64,000 bases of DNA from Edolisoma coerulescens (taxonomy: Eukaryota; Chordata; Aves; Passeriformes; Campephagidae). The notes beneath the pieces are model-generated. The model was not told where the DNA came from. It saw only the letters and a program-made list of their open reading frames with translations, and made no database searches. This document shows positions 36,491 through 49,080 of this stretch, piece after piece; the stretch's first letter is position 1, and every line of letters begins with the position of its first letter. A program made the translations under genes and the position numbers. The stretch lies in assembly GCA_013397115.1 (NCBI GenBank), contig VWZW01002764.1:997020-1061019 (forward strand), given 5' to 3'.

Positions 36491-38079
36491 GGCAAAGGCT
36501 GGCAGTAATTTTCAGCTAGGTATGTGGAAGGCGGGGATGGAGCCTCAGGCACTGCTGGCTCCAATAAATACTTAAGGAATTTAACAACCCGGTGTGGCCC
36601 CTGTGTCAGCGGGTGATGATGAGGATGTGCTGGAGCTCACGCTGGGTGTCGCAGGGCTCTGCCACCGAACATTCCTGCAGCAGGGAGTGGCCACGCCACG
36701 CGGGCAATCCCATACACAAATGCTGTGCCTCATCTATCAGGTTTCTCCAGATAATTGGGATCAGCACCCACTGACACCATCAGTGCTCAGGGTGTACAAC
36801 GCTGAGATGACTCATGGCAATGGAAAAAAGAGGCCAGTGGGAATGTTCTGGCCAAAATTGTGCCACATCACAATGCAGGCATTACTCATGCTGGGTCATT
36901 TCTTATGTATAGAATAATCATGCAGCATGGCCAGGCCTAAAGGGTAAGTAAGGGCTCCTTTGTATTTTTTCAAACCTGGGAATTAGATGATATTTTTTTG
37001 CAGCCTTAAAGGGGTAGAGATTTCACTGGAGGTTTCCATTTTGCAGAAGGAAGGCACAATAACTACAGGAAGAAAAGGAGATTTTCTGGGCATAGAGCCA
37101 AGCCAAGGCACAGGTCACCTGGCTCTTATAATCTCCTGTGCCATAGACTCCCCATCTGCCTTCTGGCAACTCATTTATTCTCCCCTCATCCTTTGTGCTG
37201 CAGCTGTAAGTGGGGATAATAACAGATCTCTACATCACAGGGCAAATGTGAGGGTGAGCGTGATGGTATCAGCACAACTATTGCATAATGTGTTGGTGGG
37301 CTGGAGGGATTACTGTCCCTAAATACTCCATGGGAGCTGCCCAGCCCAATGGACCATCATCTCTTGATTATTTGTACCTTGCAAAGACAAAGCTGAATCT
37401 TCAGGGTTATCTGGCACAGATTTTACACCTACTGAGACATCTTGCACGGTGACTGGGTTGCAGCAAGTTCCAATTCTCCACTCAAATAAGAGATCAGACG
37501 ATGGGATTCAGCAAAATGAAATGATATGTTCCTCAAGCAGATAAATAAAAGGAACAGGTTAAACTGAGCAAAGAAGCTTTGTGTACCAGCACCCACCGCT
37601 TCTGATGAGGTTTCTGTCACCTCAGATCTGCGAGCAGAGGTGGCTGTGGGAAGGCATTTGGACTCTTTCACTTCAAATGGGTCAGAGTGGCAGAAATCTC
37701 TGATCTCAGTAGCATGAAAAAGTGCAATTTAGACTGAAATGGGCCAGGGACTAAACCAGGAGCAGGTCAGTGAGCAGACTGGACTATTGCTGGTGACAAC
37801 TGCTGGTCTGAGCTGGGACCTTCTAGGAAAAATGTGTGAGTTTTCCTAAGAACTTTCACAGAGGTTTCCAAGGTGCTGCCTTTAGACACAGCCCCACTTC
37901 TGAACAAGCTTTCTCTCTGGAACAAGCCAAATGTACAGCTCACAAATCCCACCCCTCTTGTAGGCCAAAGCAGAAAGGGAGAATAAGGATCTAAGCTGCA
38001 CATTGATAAGTGTGTCCTGAAGAGGATATAAGCCAGTGTGACACACAAGCTGATGAGACCAGAAGCAATGGCAAATTAC
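36491..38079. other. Non-coding stretch, no gene seen
   Basis: A GTAAGTA donor-like word lies near 36943 and another GTAAGTG near 37206, neither with a convincing exon. Open frames up to 111 codons resemble nothing known. Confidence 0.6.
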
Positions 38080-38345
38080 AAAGAATTTTTGGCTTGCCTA
38101 TACTAATTTACTAAATGAAGCTATACCTATTTAAACAACGCTTAAACCATTTTAAGCGTGTTGAGTTGGCACCAAAGTAACTTGATCTGCTTTACATTGA
38201 TTTAATTACACCACTGCTATTTATAGAATGTGCTGTTGTTTCTTATAGCCTCCTTTAGCTTCACCTTTCAATTGGATCCTCAAAGGAAGAGGTTTCCAAA
38301 ATATTAGTTTTTAATGTAAATTTGAAATGCATTTAATTATGGCTG
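38080..38345. promoter_or_regulatory. Candidate conserved non-coding element
   Basis: AT-rich, CpG-poor, repeat-free block with many factor-like cores (ttgatttaattacacc, caattggatcc, tttaattatgg) and a small perfect hairpin: acgcttaaa at 38138-38146 pairs with tttaagcgt at 38151-38159 across the loop ccat. This resembles vertebrate non-coding elements near developmental genes. The inference rests on composition only. Confidence 0.3.
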
Positions 38346-39457
38346 CCATGGGAGTGGGCAGCCAGCATCCCCTCAGGCATCCCACACTATGGAGATTAGA
38401 TCTTTAATGCTACATAGAGAATCTTTTCATCTGCTCTTCACAGCGCTGATAGCATCACCTCAAAAATACCCCGTCTGAACCCAAAAGGGAAGAAGAAATG
38501 AAATTTGCACATGGCTCAGGAGATTCAATAATTCGCGATATTTCATTAGACAACATCTCCATTAGGAGTCTGACATTTATATTCATGGTTGAGCAGAGGG
38601 ATAACTTATGAGTTATCTCTTCTGTCTTTGTGAGTGAAGATTAATGTCACAAATGCTCAGCAATCGTGTATCATATATATACACACACTTCCACACACTC
38701 AACATGCATTATTTTTATCTTCTATGATCCTCAGGAGGGAAAACACTTGAGACAACAGTTTAGGAGAAAAGCAGTTTCTGAATGTTGTCAGACTGCGACA
38801 AAAAGCAGGGGAAAATTGTATCATCAGTTAAACAAGCTGAACAACAGGCATTACTGGGCCAGGGAGAGAGGGCTGTGTTGGAGCTGTTGCACACTTGCAC
38901 TATTTAATAGCCTGTGTATAACCCTGGGGGATCTGTCCTAAATGGTGAGCCTATTCTTAAGGCAAAATGGGAAGAACAGGAGGGAGAGGCAATTCCCTGC
39001 CACCTTCCTGCTCTCAGAAGGTCTGACCCAGCAGCATCCAAAGTCCATTCTTGCATAACACAGAGAAGTGTGACTGGGGGACCTAAAGAAAGTGATTGCA
39101 GCTACTGGTGGCCACGGCTGCATCACTGCACTGGGCTTCACCCCCTGACTGCCTCCTGTGCCAAAAGGATGTGTGGCAAAGAACAGAGAATGCCTATTTT
39201 GTGCCATCTGGGGATTTCCTTCAGACAGGTTTCTGTCCGCTTCAGATGGAGCAGCTGAGCTCACACAGAGTTTACACAGTCCAGGAGTCACTTCTAGTGA
39301 AAATCTATTATGAGCATTGTATAAGGAAAGTGCATAATGAACACAAATTTTCACACAGCTCTGAAATTCACTACTGAGCTCTCACCTATGAGCCTACAGA
39401 TTTATAGACACTGGGATCCATGGCCAGAAGGTGCTATGTAAGTGCAAATAGTTATGG
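38346..39457. other. Non-coding stretch with second enhancer-like segment
   Basis: 38510-38660 is AT-rich with an isolated TCGCGA palindrome (38533-38538) inside homeodomain-type words and may belong to the same regulatory block as 38080-38345. The remainder is mixed sequence. Open frames at 38914-39377 on both strands have no recognised content. Confidence 0.45.
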
Positions 39458-39590
39458 TTGTTGGAAAGATGCTCTGGGATTATCCAGTCCAGCCAGATAC
39501 ATTCCCGCAAATGCATAAGCAGGTTCAATGATTTGCTACAGAAAATCACTGCCTCATGTTGTCTAAGATGACTGATGTTTCTTGAATTAT
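39458..39590 (-). mobile_element. Probable eroded CR1 fragment, antisense
   Basis: The words 'ggttgttggaaagatgctct' (39467) and 'gggattatccagtccagcc' (39476-39495) closely resemble the reverse complement of the CR1 3' end, which in birds typically reads like ggttggaagggacctct, then ggaggtcatccagtccaacc. The following sequence is only loosely similar. No octamer terminus is preserved. If real, it is much older than the three sense copies. A different ancient repeat or chance is possible. Confidence 0.4.
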
Positions 39591-42239
39591 CTTCTTGACT
39601 GTGCTTTTCATCTTAATTAAATAGGCTGGCTGGACCATGCCAAGAGATGGAACAGGCCAGATTTTTATGGTTCTGGCTAGGAACGACTATTCCAACACAA
39701 GTGGGTCCAGTGCAACCCTCTCCTATAACCAAAACCCAGCTGGCTACAGGATCTGACTGTATATCCACTGATCCAAGTGCTCTCAACTCCCTTCTCATCT
39801 GTTCCCTGTCATCCCCACACCCAATTTGCATGAGACAGCTAATTTTAGGTAGTTTAGGCAGTTTTTACTTTCATTTGCTGAACTGCACAGACATTCCTTT
39901 GAAGTATTTAAGATGACAAAGACCAGAAAACATACATAAAAATATTCAGATTAAAGCTCTATTTTTGCTGTAATTTGTGTGTTATTTAGGCAAAACAACA
40001 CAAAAATCCAGAGGTTATGCCAGTAGCTGAGAAAGACCAAGAGTTCAAGTCCAGGCAGCTCAGCTAATAAAGGTCTGACCCCAAAATGTGTTCTGGGTTG
40101 GCCTGACTCAGTGCAGTGTGATGCAGAAAAACCCCAACTGTGCCTATGGGAAGCGGAATGGACACTTCACTGCAGTGTTTTGCCCAAGCTCGTTATTTCC
40201 ACTGTAGATCATTGATGTTGTCTCCATCCCCTGTCCCAGAGCTGTGCCTGGCAGAGCTGGCAGGGTAGCATTCTCTGGAACACAGGTTCTGCAGCAGGCT
40301 GGCAAATCAGGCCCATTTAATGCCCACTTCTCTCTTAGATAGACATTAGTGTATTTTAAAGAGTTTTAAGGGACGTAAAATTAACCAACAAGCCTAAATA
40401 TGCCTTCCTGCTTATTTAATTTATTATTCTAAGGATTACACATTAACTCTTCAACCAAACACAGAAATACCTTGTTTTACCATCCTGCTTCAAAAACAAT
40501 GCCCTGTCACTCTTCCCTGTTCTCTCTGGAGACATTTCTAAGCTCATTTGTCCACACTGGCTTGTGTGAGTGGGAGACACCACTGTGCAAATCCCTCCTG
40601 CAGCAGGGTCCAGAGGCTGTGAGCACTTCTCCTGCGTGAAATTAATTGAGCTCCAAGGGTCAGCAGGTTACGAGTAGGCTCATTATGACAAATGATTTCT
40701 GTCTGAGTAGGAAGACCTTTGGGGTCAGTTCAGGATTCTGCCTAAATTTTGTAATTATGCCTGCCTCAGGCCTTAAACAAACTAAGTGTTCCTTAACATG
40801 CAGAGGGAGGAAGCCTGGAGATTAGGGAACAAGCAGAAACAGCCTGGCTTAGTCTAGCAGGACAGACTTTTAGCTGAATCTTGTAAATAAAACCCCTGAC
40901 AAGCTCAAAAGAGCTGGAGACAGGCTTAGAGCCTGACAGGAAAAGATCTGGAATCTCAAGAAACTATTTATCCCTGAGACGATTACAAGAAGTCCAGCTG
41001 GGAAAAGCTCATCATAATTCCTACTCTGCCTGCAACGGACATACTTCACTTTGCCAAGCCCAAAAAGGATAATGTGCTGCAAAATATGAACCTTGATTGT
41101 ACATGGAGCTGCCTTAGTGCCTTCAGGGCTCAGCTTGGGACCCAGAGCTCCCAGAGGAGCCGTGTCCCAGAAAGCCAGGCCTGGTTCTGGCAGGGATATG
41201 GCCCCGTGGCTGGATTCTGCTGGGGAGCCTGGCTGCTGCTTCAGCTCCCTCCAGAGAGGAGCAGGACTGGCCCTGGGCTGGGACTCACCTGCCCTGACTT
41301 CACTCCCTGCAGGTTATTTGAATTTTGTCAGTTATTCACCAATGCAAACAAAAAAGAGGAGGGGTGGACTCTTCCAAAACACGACTCTTCCCGACCTGAA
41401 ATAGGTGGGGAAAGGCCTCTTTGGGCAACACTTCTCCAGGGAATGTGAAGACTTCCTGGAGCTTGGAGTGGGGTCTGTAAATGAGGTGAGATGGAGGCAC
41501 CCAGGCTGGCACACCCCAGGTTCTGGAGCGATGGAGCCCAAGCTGTCCAACCTTAGGCAACACTGGTGGGATTCCTGGGCATGATCAAGTGCCCCAGCAA
41601 CATCTCCTACAAAAGAGCTTCTTTCCACTTATCTCACACTATGCCCCTCTGCAAAAGCTGTCTGTAGGTTATTCCTCCAGCCCAGAAGAGAATGTAAAAG
41701 GTTCCCTCGTGCTGCTGGCCAGACAGACATGGGTAGATAGAGAAACAACCAAAATGAGGAAAATGCTTTACTGAAAATCTCCAATTAGACTACAATACCT
41801 GATGGCGCATGGCCACATGAAATACCAATTTATGTGTGCATAGAACACATATTGCTACACTTTTAGCTATCTGTGCAAGACATTTCATGAAGTGCACAGC
41901 AAACAGCTAATCTTGCTTAAAAACATTCACTTTAAAACTATAATTGGCTTTGAAAGCTGAGCTCAACTGTTAGGCTTTAAATCTGAATTTCTAGGACACT
42001 TATCCCTCCTTTCTCATGGCTGTAGATTTAAGTTAGATATTTGTATAATTTGAAATTTGGGATGAAAAATCAATTGACAGGAAGGTGTTTCTTTCAATAT
42101 TTCTTTGAAACTCAGACCAGTCATTTACCTCAAATCAGTCTCCCAGTTATGATTTGCTGCAATTCATTCATTAGTCTTTTCTTATAGTACATTTTCTTCT
42201 AATCCTGAAAAAACATAGGAGCATAGGATTGCTTGAATC
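39591..42239. other. Non-coding stretch, no gene seen
   Basis: 41080-41560 is GC-richer, with open frames on both strands (for example 124 codons on + at 41074-41448), but without CpG enrichment or recognisable protein content. No transposon is recognised. Confidence 0.6.
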
Positions 42240-42800
42240 TATTTTAATTATTCATGTAAATTAAAGAGACAGAATAAAAATTACATATTCAGAGAAAATG
42301 GTCTGTCTTTCTCGTAACAGTCTGCTTATAAAAGCAGAGTGTTTTTTTATTTCATCATTTTTCACTGGTCTTTTATTATACTTTATTGCACTCTGATCAC
42401 CATGGACACTTAAAATAATCTACAGACAAACAGACTCATGGTTGTTTTCAAATAAACCAGTAATTCTGAGTATGTGTGTGTTTGTGTGAATTTTTTTGCA
42501 ATGACTGCATGATTACACTCTGAACTGAAATAACAACACAATATAGGGTGGATTTTTAAATTACATTCAATGTAATTTTTATAAACTTGTGTGTTAATGA
42601 TTGAATAAAAGAAAAAATGTTAATTTTATTTTTAACACTGGAATTGTGAGTATATTTCACAAAGTGTTGTCCTTAAAAATCTTATATTTGACTTTTACTA
42701 AGCTTCTAATTTGGTATTTTTTACTATTTTTGATAATTTTGGATACATCTTATATCTTAGAATTAGATTTCATTCTAATAATGCTCATTTTGGAATCTGA
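42240..42800. other. Very AT-rich segment
   Basis: Long T- and A-rich words dominate, especially 42480-42800, with almost no CpG. It includes a perfect inverted repeat, aaattacat at 42558-42566 and atgtaattt at 42570-42578, around tca. Such segments can act as matrix attachment or replication-associated DNA, but nothing specific can be claimed. Confidence 0.5.
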
Positions 42801-44780
42801 CACATAAAAAGCCAACTCTTGTACACAAAGAGAAATGGCAGCTGGAAATAATACTGGAGAGAAATAACCTAGAGAAATGCTCTGCAAATATGCCTAGGAC
42901 TTTTTCCTGCAAAAAAGATGATCTCATTTGGCTTTAGGTTTCTCAAGGAATGCAGCTGATAATGTGTGGTGATGCTGTTTATAGCGTGCTCCCCATGCAG
43001 ATCCTATGATATCCGAAGGAGGCTGGCCTCCTCTTTGTTTGGGATTTCACAAGACAGTTCAGAAACTCAGGTGAGGTGTGCAAGTCCAAGAGGAGGTGCT
43101 CAGGACAGGATCCAGCCTACTTTCCTCCAAGATAGACGATGAGGAGATGGGAAACACGAGGCACCAGGCAGGAGGTGAGCACATCCTCCAGCCCAGCCTG
43201 GGGGTGATGCTACATCTCCTCCTCTGAGCAGAGTCTCCCTGTGGTCTTTGGCAGTTACCTGTGCCCAGATTTCCAGAACTGGGAACATGCAATTGCACGT
43301 TTATTTGCCCAAGTAATTACTGTAATTGTGACCACAGCTGTGGTAATGGTACAGGCAAGCAATCAATTACACATCCAGTCTGGAAGATGGCACTTCCTCC
43401 ACGGAGCTCCAAACAGCATTTCCAGCTACACCTTGCTGGCTGAGCACCTCCAGCAAGATCTCCTCAGTCAATGCAGCACTGTGCAGTGCACTCTATCCTT
43501 CTCTGGCAGAGAAACAAACTGTACAACCTAATCAGGCATTTCCCTTCAGTCCCCCAAAATGGTGCCTTTTGGAGACAGCAACGCAGATAGCAATTGGCAA
43601 AAACATCCAGTTTGTGATGTGCCAACACTCGGAGCAAGAAAACAAACAAAAATTACCAATGAAGCTGTAAAGGCAGGAAAATCTATTAAGAACCCAAGGG
43701 AGAAATTGCTTCCCTGATTACATACAATATGCACGATGTACTCTTAGTGTACCCAGGAATGGTAGCGAAGCTCCCTGGAGGATCGTGTCATCCACTGGCC
43801 TGCAGCCAGATCTGTCACACTGGAAGTGCTCTTCTATTCTGAAAAGTGTCTCAGTAAAAAATAGCATTACTGGGTTTCATGTTTATGGTCTCCTAATGTT
43901 CCAGTACCAGGTGTGTTCAGCTCACAAGTGGAAACAGTGCTGGGACAGAGGTTTAGGTTCTGGTGTAGTTTCCCCCTGCCCTGAGTGTGCAAACAGCCAT
44001 GGAAGCATCCCACAAAGCTTGCTCTTTTGGGAAGGGTTTTTGTAGGCCAGATCATATCCTAAGGTTAGGTCCCTGCAGTCCTTTTTTTCTCCTTCAGTTT
44101 ATCAGAAGGATTTGAACAAGTCTACATGATGGGACTTCAGCATCCAGTGGAGATGCTGGAGAGAGAGGCTGTGTCTGCCTCAGCCAGACTGCCTCAACAG
44201 GGTGAGCGAGGGATAAAAATAGTAAGTGTTCCTTTTCAGTCATGAAAATATAATGGAATAACCTTCTACTGAATTCCACTGGATGATTAAAACATCTCAT
44301 ATGATGGCACACTTAAATTCTATATATAGGCTATTAGATTAATAATAGCACCCTATTGATCCAGAGCTTTCCCCAAACCTGAAGTCAATACATAGAAGAA
44401 TTCTCATTGACTTCCTCCAGCTTTGCATCATTTCTTTTTGTCTGGGCTGAAAAGTTTTCCAGAGGGGGGAAAAGAAATGTAAGAAATACCTTGTACCTTG
44501 AGGAACACGAACTTGAATGTGATTTGTTCCAGTGCACCAGTGACAGACTTTGAACAGAGCTGGGCAGAAGTTTATTTTTGTCAGTGTTGGTTTTTATTAA
44601 AAAATTCTATTTCAATTAAAAAGGGCTTTTTGGAGGAGATGAAAGAAGGAAAGTCCACTATGAAAAACAGGAAAATAATGTGACATTTGTTGGAGCACAG
44701 CCACTTTGCTTTCTCACTTCATTTCATTCAAATTTATGTTTTGAAATGAACTTCAGGTGAAACTGTAAAAAATAAAAAGG
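42801..44780. other. Non-coding stretch, no gene seen
   Basis: Around 43285-43380 there are several ATTACA/CAATTA-type cores in a short block that may be regulatory. Otherwise there is no recognisable gene or repeat before the poly-C run. Confidence 0.55.
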
Positions 44781-44793
44781 CCCCCCCCCCCCC
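44781..44793. repeat. Poly-C run (C13)
   Basis: Thirteen consecutive C bases, fully sequenced here, in contrast to the similar tract at 32255 that ends in an assembly gap. Confidence 0.9.
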
Positions 44794-47772
44794 AAATCCC
44801 AAGCAAATCAACTCAAGTGTATCATAACAGATTATTTCAACTAACCCTGAAGTTTCCCTTGTGAAATGCAGTTTTGAAAAACTACAGCAGAAGTTACCTA
44901 AATTTTTCAGAAACTATTGAGGTAAATATGGAAAAAACCACATTTCTAACATGTTAGTCGATGAATGTGCAATTTGCTGTTCATGATGCACATTACTTCA
45001 AGAAGCATTTTGCTAACTTTGAAAATGTCATGTTTTAAGATACTGGTTGGAATATGAACTTCCATTTGCTATGTTTGAAACATCTATACTGAAAAGTGAG
45101 TTCTTGCCCCTTAATGCCGAAAATTACTCTGAGGAACAAAGTCAAATAACATTATCAGAATAGAAAGAAGGAGAGCCAGTATAGTAGAGAAAAATACAGG
45201 ATCTAGAGGAAGATCAACCAAAACCTTGAAATTAGTATAATAAGAACAATAAGCAGTGATGTCAGCTCACTCGTGCTACAATTAGGAGGTTCTCAGGAAA
45301 AGTGACAAGAAAAGGAGCAGAGATTAATTACACAACCCTAAACCCAGTGGGGTTGGGGGAACCTTTCTGCTCTGTGCTCAATGCAAGGGACAAGGGGTTT
45401 CTGGGCAGTGACAGAAAGGGAAAAGCTACTCCTGGATCCTCAGTTCCCCAGAGAAATGCACAAATTGAGGGAAACTGCAATGCTAGCCGCTAGGAGCTTT
45501 CCCCTTAGCACCAGTGTCACCTTTGGCAGTCACTTCTGCCTTGTCCCACTGATCACTCTTGCTGCTCGTGGTGTTTTAAAGAGTCAAAGGAAGGGTAGTT
45601 AAAAAAAATCTCCTGTATTAGCTTTCAGCCACTTGCTATCAGAGAAAAACAAAAGCAGAACTTGATATTTTGTTGTTGTTTTGGGGTTTTTTTCCCCTCC
45701 TTTTGAAAAAGGGATTCCTCATCTTTACTGCTCCTTTATATTCTAACTGCCCCAGCTGGAAACCTTCTAGGCCTTTTTAAAACAGGATTAAAAACACAGT
45801 TTTCTGCATTAGCACAGCTCAAAAGGATAACCTCAGCTCTTTTCTCTGCCAGCCAGCTTTTTAATCCTGAATCACATGTCACTTCAAATTATGAATATGA
45901 TTTTCATGTTCCCCTCGGGCCTAAATTTCACCCAAGTAAATCCTCTCATTCAGCAGCCGGAGAAACGTGTCAAAAGCAGTGATCTTCAAGCACTGAGAGT
46001 GCTCTGGGAGAGATCAAACTGTCCCAGACTGAACTCTCCCAGTGCCAGGCATCTTTTCCCCTCCTGCTTATTGTTGTTGACACCCTGCACCGCTCCTTCC
46101 TTTCCCCCCGGTCTGAAAGCCTGGGATGGCAAGAGAGAAAAAATAAGTCCCCTCTTAATTCTAAATATTTCTGGGATTGATCCTTCTTGAGCTTGTGGGG
46201 GCAGAGGAGAACAAAGGCGTGCACATGAGCTGCTTCTGGGGAATGAGGAATTAACCCACCCGATAAAGCGTTGCGTTCTTTCATCTCCTGGCAGGGCTCT
46301 GCTGATAAGATCAGCTGTCAGACGGGAACTGGCCCCGATTTCCCAGCCAGCCAGGTCGGTGTCACACTCCATTTGATGAAGGAAGCCCTTCCTCACCCAG
46401 GAATCTCTGTGCTGCCCAGATCCACCTCTCCCAAGTGTCCTGAGAACACGAACTGGCTTAGAACACCCTCGTCAGAGGAAACGTGTATTTCCAGCCCTGG
46501 TCTGCAAATAAACAGATCAGAATTGTGTCTTGTGCAAATGACTTAAAACCTGAGGATCAAGCTCTGAATCAGAACTCTGGATATCTGAACACTGGGTTCC
46601 GGAGGGGTTTGACATTAGGTCAAAGGTCCCTCAAGAAGAGGAGAACTTCCAGGATCAGAGGGGAGAGCCTTGTCTCTTCAGTTTCTTCAGGGAGACTAGA
46701 GACCTCAAAGGACCGTGTTGATCTTTCCTTTCCTGCTCTGCCCCAATATAATTTCTTATTCTCTGAAAAGAACTATTTTATTTCTTTTGTTATGTTTAGA
46801 TATTGTTCCTTTTCCAGGATGACTGTGGCCATTGGCTTTACTCACTGTTTTGGAAGATGCTGCATCGAACCTCCAGGCATGCGACAAGGTTTTGCTCTCT
46901 TTTCACTAATGGGAGCTGTGAAATGTATGGGTGCTGTGCTAGTGAGGAGCAGGGAAGTGCAAAGATCATCCTCATTCAGTCATTTCAGGGCAAGGAACAG
47001 AGACATTTGAGTTTGGTTCCAAAGTAGCTCTGGACTTAGAAATTACCACTTTGTTGAGATCTTCACAGCACCAAGCCAGACACCCGAGTTCAGCTTTGTC
47101 TTGCAGAGTGGAGGCAGTGTTCTGGTTTGAGGTCACCTCCTCTGAACACACTTTTCCACGGGTCCTCTAGACTTAGTCAGAAAAGGTGATTTGGTGGGGT
47201 TTTGGATCTGCATTTTTTGTAGGAATTCTTCCTCACAGGGGAAAGAAAGGAAAGACATCATGGAAAGAGGAGAGTCCCCAAACCCCCTGTGCAAATCTCC
47301 GCAGCCGCATTGCCTGGTACAGACATTTCCCACTTGAGAACCAGTCAGACAAATATTTTCTTCCAGCAGAAGAGCAAACACAAATGTGGAAAGGGACTTA
47401 GAGGGCATGTTTATCGCTCCCTTACCTTCCCACGGTGAAGAAGCCACAGGAGTTATTACAGAAACCTCACCTTTCAAAACATTCCCATGGCCGTGAACAT
47501 GCAACTGAACAAATCTGTGTCCTGGGAGGAATTCTCACTCACTGGAAGAACAACTCTGATCCAGCCATTGCCTGTTGCTTTTTCAAGTTTCAGCAGCAAA
47601 CAGAAACATAGTGGTTTGCCAAGAGAGGTGGGCAGGAAACAGTTTTTCCTATCCACAAGCACTTCTCAGTTTAGAGTTTTCCTATCCTAATACTGGGTGA
47701 AAAGTAGGAATTGGGAACTTAAAAGTATTCAGAACATATCAGTGAAATAATTAATCTGAACTTTCTTTTTAC

Positions 47773-47787
47773 ATATATATATATATT
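47773..47787. repeat. (AT)n short repeat
   Basis: Seven AT steps followed by TT in an AT-rich region. A minor dinucleotide repeat. Confidence 0.8.
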
Positions 47788-49066
47788 TCTGTGTAGATTT
47801 AAAATATTTTTATTTTCAGATTGTTTACTTACTAAATATAAGTCACAATAAAATTCAGAGCAAAACATTCCTTTTTAATTCACTTCCTCCTCCAGAGTAA
47901 AACATTTAGATGTGACTTCCATCAACTGTCATTTTTCAATTTAAAATAATTACCAGAAAACCCCAGCCAGTATTCAAGGCCATGTTAATGACTGCCTGGC
48001 TGCAGCCTAGAGGTGGCAATAGCTCTGTGACTGCTGAGCTGCATGTACACAGTTTATAATCCCTTAAGTAGTGCTGTGAGGCTTCCAGTACCTAATATAT
48101 GTCCACTACCATAGCAAGGAATAACATGAATATTGTTTCCTTTATCCCTTTATGTTTAGGATTACAAAACTTGTAGAACTGAATTTCCACAGTGGTGATT
48201 TTTTTTCCCCTTCCATTGCTGGATGGTAAATTTGTTTATCTTTGCTCTTGGCACCAAACTTTGTGAACATTTCTAAAAGAAACAATGAAAATTCACTCAT
48301 GGTCTGCTAAATCAATACTCCCAGTATCTCATTGCCCATTGCCAGTGCACCTTGTGTAACCATTCACTGCTCTGCCTGAGTGGGGATTCAAGTCCATTCT
48401 GCACTGGTGGAAACAACCAAACCAACTGCAGAATGTTGGAGAATCAAAGCTCTGTCTCCTCCCTTAGGTGTCAACCCGAGCATCAGCTCTAAGGAATACA
48501 CGGCTGAGGATGAGCCTTCATCCCAAGCCGGGGATAAGAAGAAAGGATCAGAGAGAACCAGATAAAGAGGCAGGTGGAACCTCCCCACACAACAGGGATA
48601 AGTGACAATGTTTCTGTGCAGTGGCTTCCTTCAACACAGAGCACAGAGACAGACTGGACAGGATGTGATTGCAGATGGTTTGTGTGGGAGGATGTAGACT
48701 CCAGCTTGACAGTCACTTTATAAACCAAAGCCTGGCTATGTGATCTGCCTTCAGCCCTACTTGCTGCTGCAGAACAGTTTTCTGTGGGTAAAAACACTGA
48801 GATTTTCAAGGCCTGATTTATGATTATTCTCTGCTAAAACTTTAAAAACACAGAAATTATTACAGCTATTTGTATCTCATCTTGGCATTGTTGTTCTCCA
48901 TTGCAGTAAGTAGGACTATCTTCTCTTAAAATGCTGGATCGAATCCATATTCTATTTATTACGTCTGAGGACTGCTGTTCTGTATTTCATAGCCTGTTTA
49001 CAAACTGTGCAGGGGGATAAAAAGTGTACAATCTGAAAAAGTGCAGAGGTGTCCTCATCCCCCTTC

Positions 49067-49080
49067 TTTTTTTTTTTTTT
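49067..49080. repeat. Poly-T run (T14)
   Basis: Fourteen T bases followed by ctccccaaaa. Simple homopolymer. Confidence 0.85.

Noticed and set aside
46483..47010. A 175-codon open frame on the + strand
   Set aside because: No similarity to any family I know and no domain-like pattern; length fits chance.
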